A stretch of 64,000 bases of DNA from NCBI GenBank assembly GCA_038503035.1, contig JAVSML010020426.1, positions 151,966 through 215,965 of the forward strand, given 5' to 3'. Position 1 is the stretch's first letter; every line of letters begins with the position of its first letter. The DNA is from Crocodylus rhombifer. Lineage: Eukaryota; Chordata; Crocodylia; Crocodylidae. Below are positions 33,667 to 45,059 of the stretch, piece after piece. The position numbers and the translations under genes are program-made. Under the pieces are notes generated by a model. That model was given only the letters and a program-made list of their open reading frames with translations, did not search any database and was not told the DNA's origin.

Positions 33667-36583
33667 ATGAGGTCAGAGGAAAGTCTTGGACCACTCAACC
33701 AAGTGTCACCCACAAGAACAGCCCAGCCTAGATCGACGATCAGCAGAACAAATACCCAGGTAGGCAGCAGGGACCAGGGCAGTACTGAGATTAGGGGGCC
33801 AGTGCACGCATCTTCAGGAGGCCTCAAATGCCTCTACACAAACGCTCGTAGTATGGGAAACAAGCAGGAGGAACTTACCCTCCTGCTAGCTGACACCATC
33901 CCAGACATAGTGGGGCTCACAGAAACGTGGTGGGTCCCAACGCATGACTGGGCAATGAATATTAAGGGCTATAGGCTGTACAGGAGGGATAGGACAGGGA
34001 GGAGAGGTGGGGGTGTGGAGCTCTACGTCAAGGAGGAACACACATCCTCATCAAGTAGCACAAGGTCAGAGGAGGGGCACATGGAAGTGCTCTGGGTTAG
34101 AATACAAGGAAGTCGAAGGGAAAGGGACTTAACGGTGGGGGTCTACTACAGACCACCCAACCAAGGGGAAGAGCTAGATCAGAAATTCTTAAGTCAGCTC
34201 ACAGAGGTAGTTAGGTCAAAGGACGTGGTCATCATAGGTGACCTGAACTTTCCAGACATCTGCTGGGAAGAGCAGTCAGCCAGGTCTGACCACTCATGTA
34301 GGTTCCTAGCCCAAATGCAAGACCTCCATGTAACCCAGGAGGTGCAGAGCCCCACCAGGGGAGATGCCTTGTTGGACCTGGTGCTGGCCACAGGTGACAA
34401 CTGGTGGTGGGGGCTGCGGGTGCTCGACCACCTGGGCGACAGCAATCATCGCCTGCTGGAATTCACCATCCAGCGAAAGGTGGCAAAGGCATGCAGCAAG
34501 GCAGCAGCCTTGGACTTCCGGAGGGCGAACTTCAATGAGGTAACGAGAATAGTCGGGGAGGCACTGAGGTCCTGGAGGGGAGGGGAGTTGGGTATCCAAG
34601 AAGAGTGGTCATTTCTTCCAATGATCCTCCAAGCTCAAAGGGAGGTGATCCTCACACAGATCAAAAGAGGCAAGAGGGCGCAAAAGCCCCCATGGTTCAC
34701 CAAAAGCATACGGGAATGTCTCCTAGCTAAAAGGGAGGCGCACACCCAATGGCAGGGAGGGGCCATCACCAGGGAGGATTATACTGCAGTTGCTCAGGGA
34801 TGTAGGGGGACAGTCAGGAAGGCCAAGGCGGAGTTGGAACTGGGACTAGCTTCCCAGATTAAGGACAACAAGTCCTTTTTTAAATACATAGGGGGCAAAA
34901 AGAAGGTACCGGGTTACGTGGGGCCCCTGCAAGACACACTAGGAAATCTGGTTGTCACACCAGACGACAAAGCTAACCTATTTAATAATTTCTTTGCCTC
35001 CATTTTCCTGAGCAGGGACCGGGTCACCCCACATCCCCACTGGGACCCCCGCAAGCCCCAGGGGAGGCGTATCTAGGCCTAGGGTCAGTGAGGATCTAGT
35101 CAGGAAACTTCTGGAGGGACTGGATGTATTCAAGTCAGCTGGTCCGGACGATCTCCACCCCAGAGTGCTGAGGGAATTAGCTGAGGTCATTGTGGGACCC
35201 CAGCATGGCTTTACAAGCACTTGTGGTGCTCTGGTGTGGTACCAGAGGACTGGAAAAGGGCCAACGTGGTTCCCATTTCAAAAAAGGAAGGAAGGAGGAC
35301 CCAGGAAACTATAGGCCAGCTAGTCTTACCTTGATCCTGGGGAAGTTTTTTGAGAGAATTATCCTGGTGCATGTCCACGAGGGGCCAGCAGGGGAGATTA
35401 TGCTTAGGGGCAACCAACACAGGTTCATTAGAGGCAGGTCCTCTCAGACCAACCTGCCGGCCTTCTATCACCCGGTCACCAAATCCTTAGATGCAGGGGT
35501 AGCAGTGGACATAGTCTTCCTGGACTTTAGGAAGGCCTTCGACACCGTCTCTCACCCTGTTCTCATTAAAAAACTGGGGGACTGTGGTGTCGACACCCAC
35601 ACAGTCAAATGGGTCGCAACTGGCTGGAGGACTGCACCCAGAGAGTGGTGGTGGACGGGTCATTTTCGGCCTGCAGGGATGTGGGCAGGGGGGTTCCACA
35701 GGGCTCGGTCCATGGTCCCGCACTGTTCAACATCTTCATCAGCGACTTGGACAAGGGGGTAAAAAGCACCCTGTTCAAATTTGCAGACAACACTAAGATG
35801 TGGGGAGAAGTGGGCACACTGGAGGAGAGGGACAGGCTGCAGTTGGACCTAGACAGGTTACAGGGGTGGACAGATAAGAATAGGATGGGTTTCAACACTG
35901 ACAAGTGCAAGGTGATGCACCTGGGGAGGAAGAACCAGCACCATTCCTACAGGCTGGGGAACTCTCTTCTCATCAGTGCAGAGGCAGAAAAGGATCTTGG
36001 AGTCATTATTGATGACAAAATGAACATGAGCCGACAGTGTGGAGACACAGTCAGGAAGGCCAACCGCACCTTGTCATGCATCCACAGATGCATCTCGAGC
36101 AAGTCCGAGGAGGTGATCCTCCCCCTCTATGCAACACTGGTCTGGCCGCACCTGTAGTACTGTGTCCAGTTCTGGGCCCCGCACTTCAGGAGGTATGCAG
36201 ACAACATGGAGAGGGTCCAGAGGAGGGCCACGTGCATGATCAAGGGGCAGCAGGGCAGGCCCTATGAGGACAGGTTATGGGACCTAAACCTGTTCAGCCG
36301 TCACAGGAGAAGACTGAGGGGGGATCTAGTGGCCATTTACAAACTAGTCAGAGGGGACCAGCAGGCATTGGGGGAGTCCCTGTTCCCCCGAGCACTCCCA
36401 GGAGGGACTAGAATTAACAGTCACAAGCTGGGAGAGGATAAATTTAGATTAGACATCAGGAGGCGCTATGTCACTGTCAGGGCAACTAGGATCTGGAACC
36501 AACTTCCAAGAGAAGTGGTGCTGGCTCCTACCCTGGGGGTCTTTAAGAGGAGGCTAGATGAACACCTTGCAGGGGTCGTTTGA
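33667..36583 (+). pseudogene. CR1 ORF2: endonuclease and reverse transcriptase, disabled
   Basis: The 469-aa frame 33667-35076 holds the APE-type endonuclease: YTNARSMGNKQEEL (Asn), GLTETWW (Glu), GDLNFPDICWEE (Asp, Asn), and at the end GDSNHRLLEF where the catalytic SDH reads SNH (34441-34449). RT follows in shifted frames: 35190-35762 ([15 protein letters not shown]), then 35609-36157 (RGVPQGSV, and FADN instead of FADD at 35780-35791). A stop replaces Glu in the HLEYC block near 36156. The last frame 36206-36583 ends FKRRLDEHLAGVV. At least two frameshifts and a small deletion near 35200 are visible. Confidence 0.9.
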
Positions 36584-37390
36584 CCCCAGTACTCTTTCCT
36601 GCCATGGCAGGGGGTAGGACTTGATGATCTGCTCAGGTCCCTTCTGACCCTACAAACTATGAAACTATGAAACCTCTCTATAACCTGTTCCAGTGCTTAA
36701 CTGCCATCACAGTTGGAAAGATCTCTCTAATTATCAAAGTTAAATTTCTCTTGTTGAAACTTAAGTTCATTGCTTCATGTCCTGTGGAAATGGAGAAAGT
36801 TCATCCTGATAACCAACCTATATTTCCGTTTTTTCAATTTAAGCTCTTTACTTCCTGTCCTGTACCAATGGAAACAAAGAATATTCTTTCACCATCCTCT
36901 TTATGATGACCTTCTATGTATTTGAAGACTGGTATCAAATCGCCACTCGATCTTCAGAATAAGTTATCCCAGTTCTAAGTGCATTCCCCCAAACCTGAAT
37001 GTAACACTGTAGTTGAGGCCTCACCAATACTGAGGAGAATGGAAGAATCACGTCTTGTGATTTGCGCGTGGTTCTTCAGTTAATACATTCCAGTAAACTA
37101 TTGGCTTTTTGTTGTAACAAAAGCACTGCGACTCACTTCAGCTTATAGTTCATATAACCTCCCAGATCCTTTTCTGCAGTAGAGCAAGCTGGTCATTCAT
37201 CAGTTTGTTCATTTGATTGTTCTATCTTAAGTGTAGCACTTTTCACTTGTCATTATTACATTTCTTCTGATTGATATCTGGACCATGTCTCTAATTTATC
37301 AATGACTTCTCATTCCATCCTCCAGTGTGTGCCACCCCACCCATCTTCGTGTCATTTGTAAATGTACTGTGTGTAAAGGTAAAACTAAGT

Positions 37391-38238
37391 ATTGACTAAG
37401 TATTGGCAGAGCACTTCCAGAAACATTCTAAACAATTATTACATTACCTGATCTTCAATGTTGTTATTATTAGGGGCAGACTAACTGGAAAACCAGTTTA
37501 CTGGGCTAGCCAGTGGGCATGCTGCTGGTTGCAGTTCTGAAATAATGCTAAGAATTATCTTATGATGTGAATCAAAATCAGCTCCCATCCACAAGCTATA
37601 ATTATCTTGCTCTTTAATGTCAGCACCCTAGAGGAAAGAAGAGGGGAGAGAACAAAGGGAAAAGGAAGGACAATTCAAGATAATTTTTGTATTTAAGTAA
37701 ACAACACTTGCTTTAGTTTATAAGACCATGTATGAATATCTTCAGAAAAAACTACTTTTGTTCAAATCATTCCAGATTTATCAAATTACTATGAAGCTCA
37801 AGTGCCTCTCCCTGCCTGTTATGTATGTAAGTCTCTGTTAAGCTTTTCAACTAAATTTGATAATGACAGTTTTTCCAGGTCCTTGATTATGTGAAATGTT
37901 GTTGGCTTAGGGGTTTATTTTGTTCATTTTTGGTTGCTTTTGGTTTAGGGTTGTGTTAAAAACTGTTCCAAACAGAATGGAGAAAAAAGGAAAAGGGAGA
38001 GAAATTGTGCTCTGAATCCCACTCCCTACCCCAGCTGGCTGACTTTTCAGCTTTATGAATGAGCTTCTGCGAAGAAGCAGTGGGCAAGCGAGCCAGGACA
38101 TTGCAAAATCCAAGACCATGCCTACTTCAGTGGTGATGGAACTAGCCTGGAGTTCAGCACACATCAGCCCATGTCTCTACTCTGCCAAAGGCTGCCTGGG
38201 TGCCTTTAGGCAAGTCATGGAAGGTATAAGAGAAAACT
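37391..38238. other. No recognised feature
   Basis: AT-rich DNA without a recognised exon or repeat on either strand. Confidence 0.4.
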
Positions 38239-38615
38239 TGTTATGAGGGTTTGTGGAGGAGCCCTGTGCATGAGAACGTGTCTGCAAGATGGCCAGCTAG
38301 CAGATTCACAAAGCTGGTCACCACCAGTTTCAACCAGTTAGAGCTTGTTTTGTAGTGACCTTGTGACCTCAAGTGGAAAAACCCAAGGCAAGTGGAAATT
38401 TCCAAAGATACGCGTGCATATATGCCTAGGTATGCCTATATTTGCATATGTATGACCTGTTGGTATAAAAGGTGCTACCAAACTCAGTTCAGGGGAGCTT
38501 TTTGTCTTCTGGGCACTGAGTAACCCCTCTGCAGAGAAATAAATCATCTTGCCGACACTCCTTCGTTCTCTGCCTAATTGATCGCGGTTAGGAACGAGCC
38601 CAGCAAAAGGGATGA
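38239..38615 (+). mobile_element. Probable solo LTR of an endogenous retrovirus
   Basis: A promoter-like layout is visible: TATAAAA at 38464-38470, AATAAA at 38538-38543 (74 bp on), then a U5-like 'cgacactccttcgttctctgc' and 'taattgatcgcggttagg'. A start at TGTTATGAGG (38239) and an end near 'cccagca' (38604) are the best guesses. No target duplication was confirmed and no viral genes follow, so it looks like a lone LTR. Confidence 0.55.
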
Positions 38616-39394
38616 AATCAGTGCTCTTCAGCATATGAGCACACCCTTCGGTGTATGGGTGCTATGCAGTAGCTGATCCAATTTCCCCTACAAAGGGCAC
38701 AGCTACACTGCCTCTCTGCCAGACCCAGAAGTTCTGCCTAGCATGCCCCACAGGCTCACTCTTACTCTGTGCATCAAATTCTAGAAATCAGACATTGGTA
38801 GCTACTTTAGAGAGGCACTTAACTGAATGTCCAGATCCACCCTTAGGCTATCTCAGGCATGTTTGTTGGTGTGGGCTCAGGGCCACTCAAAGGTAGCGGT
38901 TTCATGTAATCTGCAGGATTTGGTTCCCAGAATGTGAGCCAGTGGACAAGGTATGCTTCTTGGCTGTGCTCTCGGGATCACATGAACATGCCTTTAGGAT
39001 GAAGCAAAAATGCTGCGGTTCGTTTCTCGGGAGGCGAAGAACTCTCNNNNNNNNNNACAAAGAGATAGTAAATTTGCAAAACAAAGAGAGTGATACCTTA
39101 ATATAAAGAGCCCTTGGTAGTTTCTCCTCCACCCCCTCCTCCCACCAGGGACAGCTGCTAGCTGTGCTGTTCTAACAACACTATTCATAATGCATTTTTA
39201 ATAATATTTCTAACAAGGACCAGAACCAAGGAAATCTTAGGCAAGCTTTAGACAGTTACATCTAAAACCTGCCTGCTCAATTACTACCTAAGCCTGGAGA
39301 GACCTAAACTCACTAGGCCGCTGCCTGTCGGACCTGAAAGTTCCCTAGGCACCTTCAGTTCTGCTCCTGCTTGTGCGCAGGACTGCCCTAGCCT
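38616..39394. other. Unrecognised DNA with an assembly gap
   Basis: A run of 10 Ns lies at 39047-39056, so true length there is unknown. No gene recognised around it. Confidence 0.6.
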
Positions 39395-40095
39395 GAGCAG
39401 CAAAACACCTAGTGATTAGGGCACCAACCTGGGAAGGGTTATTATGGATATTAGTATGGTTTATATATTTGACATTAGACAGTCATAGGAAAGGAACAGA
39501 AGTGATGCAAGGAGCGGGAACTCCCTCCTTCTGAGGCAAGTGCCCCTAGCCTAGTGAGTCAGGCTCCCTCTTGTGCTGTCTTCCTTGCATTTGTCTCTAC
39601 ATAGCAGCATAGCTTCAGCGGGAAGGATAGGGAATGCCCTCAGCCTCAGATCTGTCTCCAGTTTCATGGTTAGGACTGATAAGTTGTGCATTCAGCAACA
39701 GCACTCTGGGCACTCCTGTGTTGAACAGTTATTTATCATTATGACTCTCTGGAATCCTATCCTGGGTGGACCTTAACAATTGCCCTCAGTACATGTATGC
39801 AGAACTTATACTTGCTCTGCCTCTGACTTGACCCAGTCCAGTCCTGTGGAGGGAGAGGAACAGAGAAAGCCCCTGGCTCTTCATGGCAGAGCACATGGCG
39901 TCCCCAGTGCTGCAAAACTGCCACAAGTAACTGAGCCCTGCAGTGCTGAACATGAGGGCTTTGGCCTTAAAGGGGCAGTGCTAGGAAAACACAATAAGAC
40001 ACAACAGGGACACTCTTCTGGGAGGTGGGAGACACAGGTCATTCACTTCCTGAGCAAATGGTCTAACCAATGGGCTATTATATACAGGGAACTTG
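39395..40095. repeat. tRNA-SINE fragments
   Basis: 'cctagtgattagggcaccaacctgggaag' (about 39408-39437) and 'tgggaggtgggagacacaggtcattc' through 'taaccaatgggctatt' (about 40019-40079) carry the wording of a reptile tRNA-SINE ('gttagggcactcacctggga ... gggagacccaggttcaa'). Boundaries are not sharp, and the DNA between is not recognised. Confidence 0.5.
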
Positions 40096-42294
40096 CAAGG
40101 CAAACAAGGAGAGGCCTAGTGAGTTGAGGCAACACCAGGCTTAGACAGCAGTTGATCAGAGGGTGTTTGAACTTAGGTCGGGGGGTGGGGGAGGGGAAGG
40201 GTGGCAACTAGATTTATTCAAAAGGAAAAATAAAGCATAATATAAGGCAGCTAGGAGGCACTGGGCAGAGACCACCAGGTAACAATAGATCAATAGATTA
40301 GAATACGCTGGCCGGGTGGCAAAACTTTATACTGGAAAAATCTGTTCATGAAAATATGTGAGGCTAGGATTGAGTTTAATCATTCACCCATCATGTTTAA
40401 AACTAAAATTCAGGGACACTTGTGCTACTACCCAAGGCCTAGAAAATGAAGCACAGTTAACTGGCCCTGAACACGGCTAAGAGGAGGGCTACAAAGCCAG
40501 CAAAACCAGCAAGGGCCCTTTACGGGAAGGGTTTTTGTGGCCTGGGCAAAGGCAGCTGGCAGGGCTGGGACCTGAGCACCAGTGCTCAGGCCAGCTACGA
40601 GGCTACGCTGGTGTGAAGGGGCAGGGCTCAGGGGGTCAACACTTTCTCGTAGCCTGTAGGAGGGTAGAGCCCTGACCATGGAGAGGACAGGACGGTCCCT
40701 GCCAGAGGAAGAGAAGGCCTGAATGAACACTGTTGGTAGCCCCAGAAGGGGGAGTGAGTTTTGTTACTGTTTCCCCTTCTTTGTTTCTGGGTGGCTTAAG
40801 CAGCAGGCCTGTGGGCAGAAGCTCAGTCGGGACTGTGTCTCTCACCCTGAAGCAGGGGAAGAATTTTCAGCTGAGATTTTTTCCTTTCTGTTTTGTAATG
40901 GACACCAGAAGGACTGAAGGCGACTGTGAGGGGAGGTGAGGTTGCTTGCTTACTGTCACACCTTAAAGGTGAAGAGTCATACCCTCAGCAAGGAGTAGAG
41001 AGGATTTAACCCCTTTTAGGTGGGGAACCTGGAGGCCCAGAGCCCTATCATGGAGTCTAATTCCCAACTGTGCTGCTGCTCCCACAGAGCTGAGGCTGGA
41101 CCAAGAGGGCCTAGGGCTGAAGGGAGCAGCTAAAACAGATCAGGGCCAGGCCAAGGGAGCCAGGGCCTGGACCAGTGCAAAAGGTGGAAGCCAAGTGGCC
41201 CAAAGAAGCATCTCCCCCCACACCTGCAAGAGGCCAGACACTTCCTACTTAATTAATTCCATGGAGGCATGGCAGGTAAAGCACAGGATAGTGGATTGAA
41301 GGAGCTAGGAAAGGGGAGGGGGCAGGCTAGCCAGCTGCTGGGGGCATGCACCCCCCCAGCTTCTACAGTGACAATCCATAAGTGCAAAAAAGTAAGCAAA
41401 AGGAAAAACACTTCTATCAGATCGTAGTAATAGACTGCTGCTAGTAACAGGCTAGAAATGGAAATGTGGGGACTTTTTCTTTCTCAGCTATGTAAATGGA
41501 CAGAGAGAGGGTGAGAAGAGACCAGAATTTTCTAAGACATAAGGGCATTTGATACCAGTTCTACATTGAAATTCACTGGGGATGAGATACCTAGCTCCCT
41601 TGGTCTTCTTGGAAAATATTGCAATTTTGGGTGTATAATGTGAATGAAAGCAGTATTGGAGTGATGTTGTAGCCATGATGGTTCAGGGATTGATTATATG
41701 AGGCAAGAATTTGTGGCTGTCTTTTATTGGGACAACTGCATGGATGGGACAGACTTAGACAAGCTTTTGAATACAATCTTCAGGTCTGAGGGGAAAAAAA
41801 GATGCAGTGAAAAATTAAAAACAGTCTTCAGGACCGTGAAACTGGAGAAAACAGAAATTCCCAGGGGTAGTAGACAAGCAAATCACAAAAAAAGATAGCT
41901 TGATTAGTTATTATGTTGTGTGCAGCAAGATTTTTTGGAATCAAGTAGATTGCAGTATACTATGAACTCAATATCAGTGTTCAGTTCGTGGGTCTTAGTG
42001 TCCAGCCAACTCATGAATTTTTGTTCCCAGGCTCACCTTTTGAAGGTGTTTTGTAAACCTCCCTTGAGCATGAGGATAGTGATGTCAGCAAGTGAGTGGC
42101 TGTTCTGTGAAGTGTCCTACATCTATTACTGTTCTCAGTCTTTAATCTTTTTCCTATGATCATTCATTCTGGTGCATAGTTTTAATTTAATTTCACCCAC
42201 ATAGTTTTCATGAAGACATTTGGTGCACTTAATGAGATATACCACATTTGGGATAGGCATTTATGTGAATCCATGGATTCTTATGGGTTTCTAG
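40096..42294. other. No recognised gene
   Basis: A purine-rich stretch 'ggggggtgggggaggggaag' lies at 40180-40199. The part 40420-41380 is GC-richer and may be an LTR or other repeat but I cannot show ends. 41690-42290 is AT-rich. No splice-supported exon seen. Confidence 0.35.
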
Positions 42295-42725
42295 AAAACT
42301 GCACCTCAAACTGCTGACAAGCAGGAGCTGGGGAGCAGGAGCAGCGTCCTGTGATCCAGCAGGCAGATCGGGGGTCCCCACCAGGAGGTTTCTCCTGCCA
42401 CCTGAGACCCAGCGCTGAGGAACTGAGCTCAGCTCGGGAAAGCACCTCCTGCCACTGGGCTCGGTTCCCAGTAGTTTGTAGCACTGGGGAACTCAGCCCG
42501 GGGAGGTAGTTCCCGCTGGCTGCCACTGCCAGCAGCGACTGTGGGTGGTCACCAACCCTAGGTCAGCGCACGCCACCCCCCTTACCCCTCTCTGCCGACA
42601 GCGCCAGCGGCATCTGCAGGAGCTCCCCCACTCCCCACCGCTGCGCTCCTGCCACTCCATCGCCGCTGCACTCCCGCCACCACTGTGCCCCCCAGCTGCC
42701 AGGGGCACACACCACTCATGGTGTA
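42295..42725. other. GC-rich block inside AT-rich DNA
   Basis: About 430 bp of much higher GC than both flanks, with sharp edges, containing repeated 'cctgccac' and 'gcgctcctgcc' words. It looks like an inserted non-autonomous element, but I found no terminal repeats or duplication. Confidence 0.4.
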
Positions 42726-43424
42726 GGCTGTAATTGTTTGGCATTTCTTTTACTGGTTCCAGTGCTGGGTGGTTGGTATCCACTGGGGGGTTGCAGTTAC
42801 AGCAAAATTTCTTTTTGTATTCTAGCAGATTACTGCTGGGTATTTGGGTGGCTATTTCGAAGATATGGTCTATTTATTTGCTGGAGCAGTCCCCATTGTG
42901 TAAAGGCAGATTTCAAGTTGTTAGGGTGGGTGTTGCAGTACAAGGCAAAACAAAGAAAATGATTGGTGGCATCTGGGACATTCCTCATTTGAGAACTAAA
43001 TTCACCTCCATCTTGTTTGTACTTTCTGTATTCTCACCGTTTCCTATTGTAAAAATACACTCAGCTGTAAAATTGAGCTTATGGGGAGCTCTTCAGTTAA
43101 AAATGACTTTCACACTATTTCTCGTGCTTTCTCTCCTATTACTGAGTTACAAGCCTCTGTTTCTGTTTCACAAAGAATGCACTGTTTAACCCTTTGGGTG
43201 ATGGAGCAGAAATGGAATTGTATTGCCACTATAGGGGGGTTGCTGCTTGCTTTCCTGTTTCTGTAACTATAACCTTTCTCTGGTGCCTGACAAATGACAG
43301 ATTGTTTTCTCTTCAGGTCACTTTTCTTCATAATGATATGAAGCTTTTAGAAGTTTCTGATGTGACCAGAAACCTTCTATGCAGTGTTCTTCCTTCAGAG
43401 AGCTGATTTTTTTCTGCTGTCATT
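42726..43424. other. No recognised feature
   Basis: AT-rich DNA. The open frames on the plus strand have no splice context or known family wording. Confidence 0.35.
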
Positions 43425-43545
43425 TATAAGGATCTTGCTGGGATCCTTTGACCCTAGCTGACTTCCTGCCCCTGGGGCAGGGGATAGGACTTGATGATTT
43501 TTGAGGTCCCTTCCAGCTCTAATGTCTATGAAATCTATGGTTCAA
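43425..43545 (+). mobile_element. CR1 3' end fragment, sense
   Basis: 'ggatcttgctgggatcctttgaccc' then 'acttgatgatttttgaggtcccttccagctct' and 'tgtctatgaaatctatgg' are the end of ORF2 and 3'UTR of CR1. Only about 120 bp remain. Confidence 0.85.
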
Positions 43546-44627
43546 TGACCATCTATCAGTAATACATGAAGATGTGAGTCATGTATCCCTGAAAATTCTT
43601 GCAGTACAGTTTCAGGCAGTACATCATGGTGCCACCAAGTTCAGCTGCTGAGCTGTACATTTCACTGCAGAGGCGTAACTGCCCAGTGCTGTACCCTGGG
43701 CAGTACTGCACCACCGGACACCTTGCACCTTCCTTGCCCCAGCTCTGGGACCAGGGAGGGCAGAGTATCAACAGCTTCAGAGAAGCAGCAGCCAGATGTC
43801 TGATGCTGCTGGGGGAGATGTCACCTCCTTTTTGTCACTGATGTGTGTTGAGTGGCCAAAAAAACATGGGTTTGGTGGCAAAAAGGGAAGTGACATCTCT
43901 CCTGGCAGCAACATACCTCTAGCCACTGCTCCTGCCCAGTGTCGCTATTTCTGTGCCCTCCGTGATGTGGAGCCAGAGCTACTGTAAGTAAAGTGCAGAG
44001 ATAGGTCTCTTCCAGTAGTCTATAAAACTTGCAGGAGGAGTAATTTTCAAGTCTCCCAAAGTCTGATTCCACAGAGATGTGGTTTACGATCAGAATGACT
44101 AAACTGGCACCTCCTTTGTCTATTCCATGGCACTAAACAATTAGAAGAGTTTAAATGCACCTTGGCGGTATTCCTACTAAAAACTTAGGCCTCACTGTGA
44201 TACTTGCCTTCCAAATTTTAAACAAAAAACCCAATGCAATATCCAAATACTAGTGATCCCTGGTCTTTAATTATGTCTACCTCAATCTCTTACACAAAAT
44301 TGTGCAATGAAGTCAGGAAACTGACCCAGCAATGGTCAGTCCAAGCAGAATTAAGTTATTGGACCTGTGCTAGGCAGTCTTCCAAGCTCCATGGTAAAGT
44401 CACAGGTTGGCATAGTGACATGCTGATGGTCTCTAAGAATGGGGGAGGGGGTGTTTGTAGCTGAAGTCACTCAGACATGCTGATTGGACAATGCTTATAG
44501 CGTGAAGCTTCTCCAAGCCTTCAAGGCATTACTTATCTTAGAGGTCAGCATATTGGAGCAAGAAGTATTTCTGGATGGAGTGAAATGCCTTTTCATGACT
44601 GCCATCTCCACCATCTCAATGGGCTAG
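43546..44627. other. Unrecognised DNA with a short perfect hairpin
   Basis: ACTGCCCAG (43678-43686) faces CTGGGCAGT (43696-43704), a 9-bp perfect stem with a 9-nt loop, next to 'cagaggcgtaactg', wording often seen at the end of DNA transposons. No gene recognised. Confidence 0.4.
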
Positions 44628-45030
44628 GGCAAGGGTGGCCAATCTGTGGCATACATTCTACAGGTGACACAGGCAGTGCAGGTATTAGAGGATGGGATAC
44701 ACAGCACAGCAGGAGATGGAGCAGGAAGCAGAAAACAGAGCAGCAGTCTGGGCAGAGGAAGGGGGTTAGAGTGTCACTCAGAGAAGACACAGGTAGAGCC
44801 GACCGAAGCAGGCCCCACCCCTGCTCCAATCCTATGCACCCCAGACCCAAAGAAGCTGCCATCACCATTGGCAGCAGCAGTGTCGGTAGCAGGTGGGGAG
44901 GGGGTAAGCAAGCAGCTGGATGCAAAGTAAGTGGCTGCAGCATGGAGTTGCCACAGTCACTCTGCCCAGCTCCTCGGGGCCCCCCAAAGCACAGTGGCTG
45001 GGGCAGTCACCCCAATTCACCCTCCGCTAG
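44628..45030. mobile_element. hAT-like MITE
   Basis: The left side 'caagggtggccaatctgtggca' resembles the hAT start CAGGGGTGGCCAACCTGTGG. A possible right end is 'agggacagccctg' near 45032. The body is GC-rich and encodes no transposase. No 8-bp duplication confirmed. Confidence 0.5.
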
Positions 45031-45059
45031 GGACAGCCCTGGCATAAGGTTAGCTTTTG

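Larger units (their letters stand above)
33141..36670 (+). mobile_element. 3.5-kb sense CR1, nearly complete
   Basis: It starts inside ORF1 (esterase part readable from about 33190), continues through a long endonuclease frame, RT and ORF2 C-terminus, and ends with 'accctacaaactatgaaact'. A possible AACCT duplication (33136-33140 and 36671-36675) flanks it. It is the longest and best preserved CR1 in the window but has frameshifts, a stop and lost catalytic residues. Confidence 0.9.
32527..37390 (-). mobile_element. Old antisense CR1 split twice
   Basis: Three pieces in order: 32527-32579 (tail), 33037-33140, and 36671-37390 ('tataacctgttccagtgctt' onward to the RT region 'gtcatttgtaaatgtactgtg'). 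Read together they follow a single decayed CR1 3' half. A hAT element (32580-33036) and a sense CR1 (33141-36670) inserted into it later. No open frame of note remains. Confidence 0.8.

Noticed and set aside
39047..39056. Ambiguous bases
   Set aside because: Ten Ns are an assembly gap, not a biological feature.
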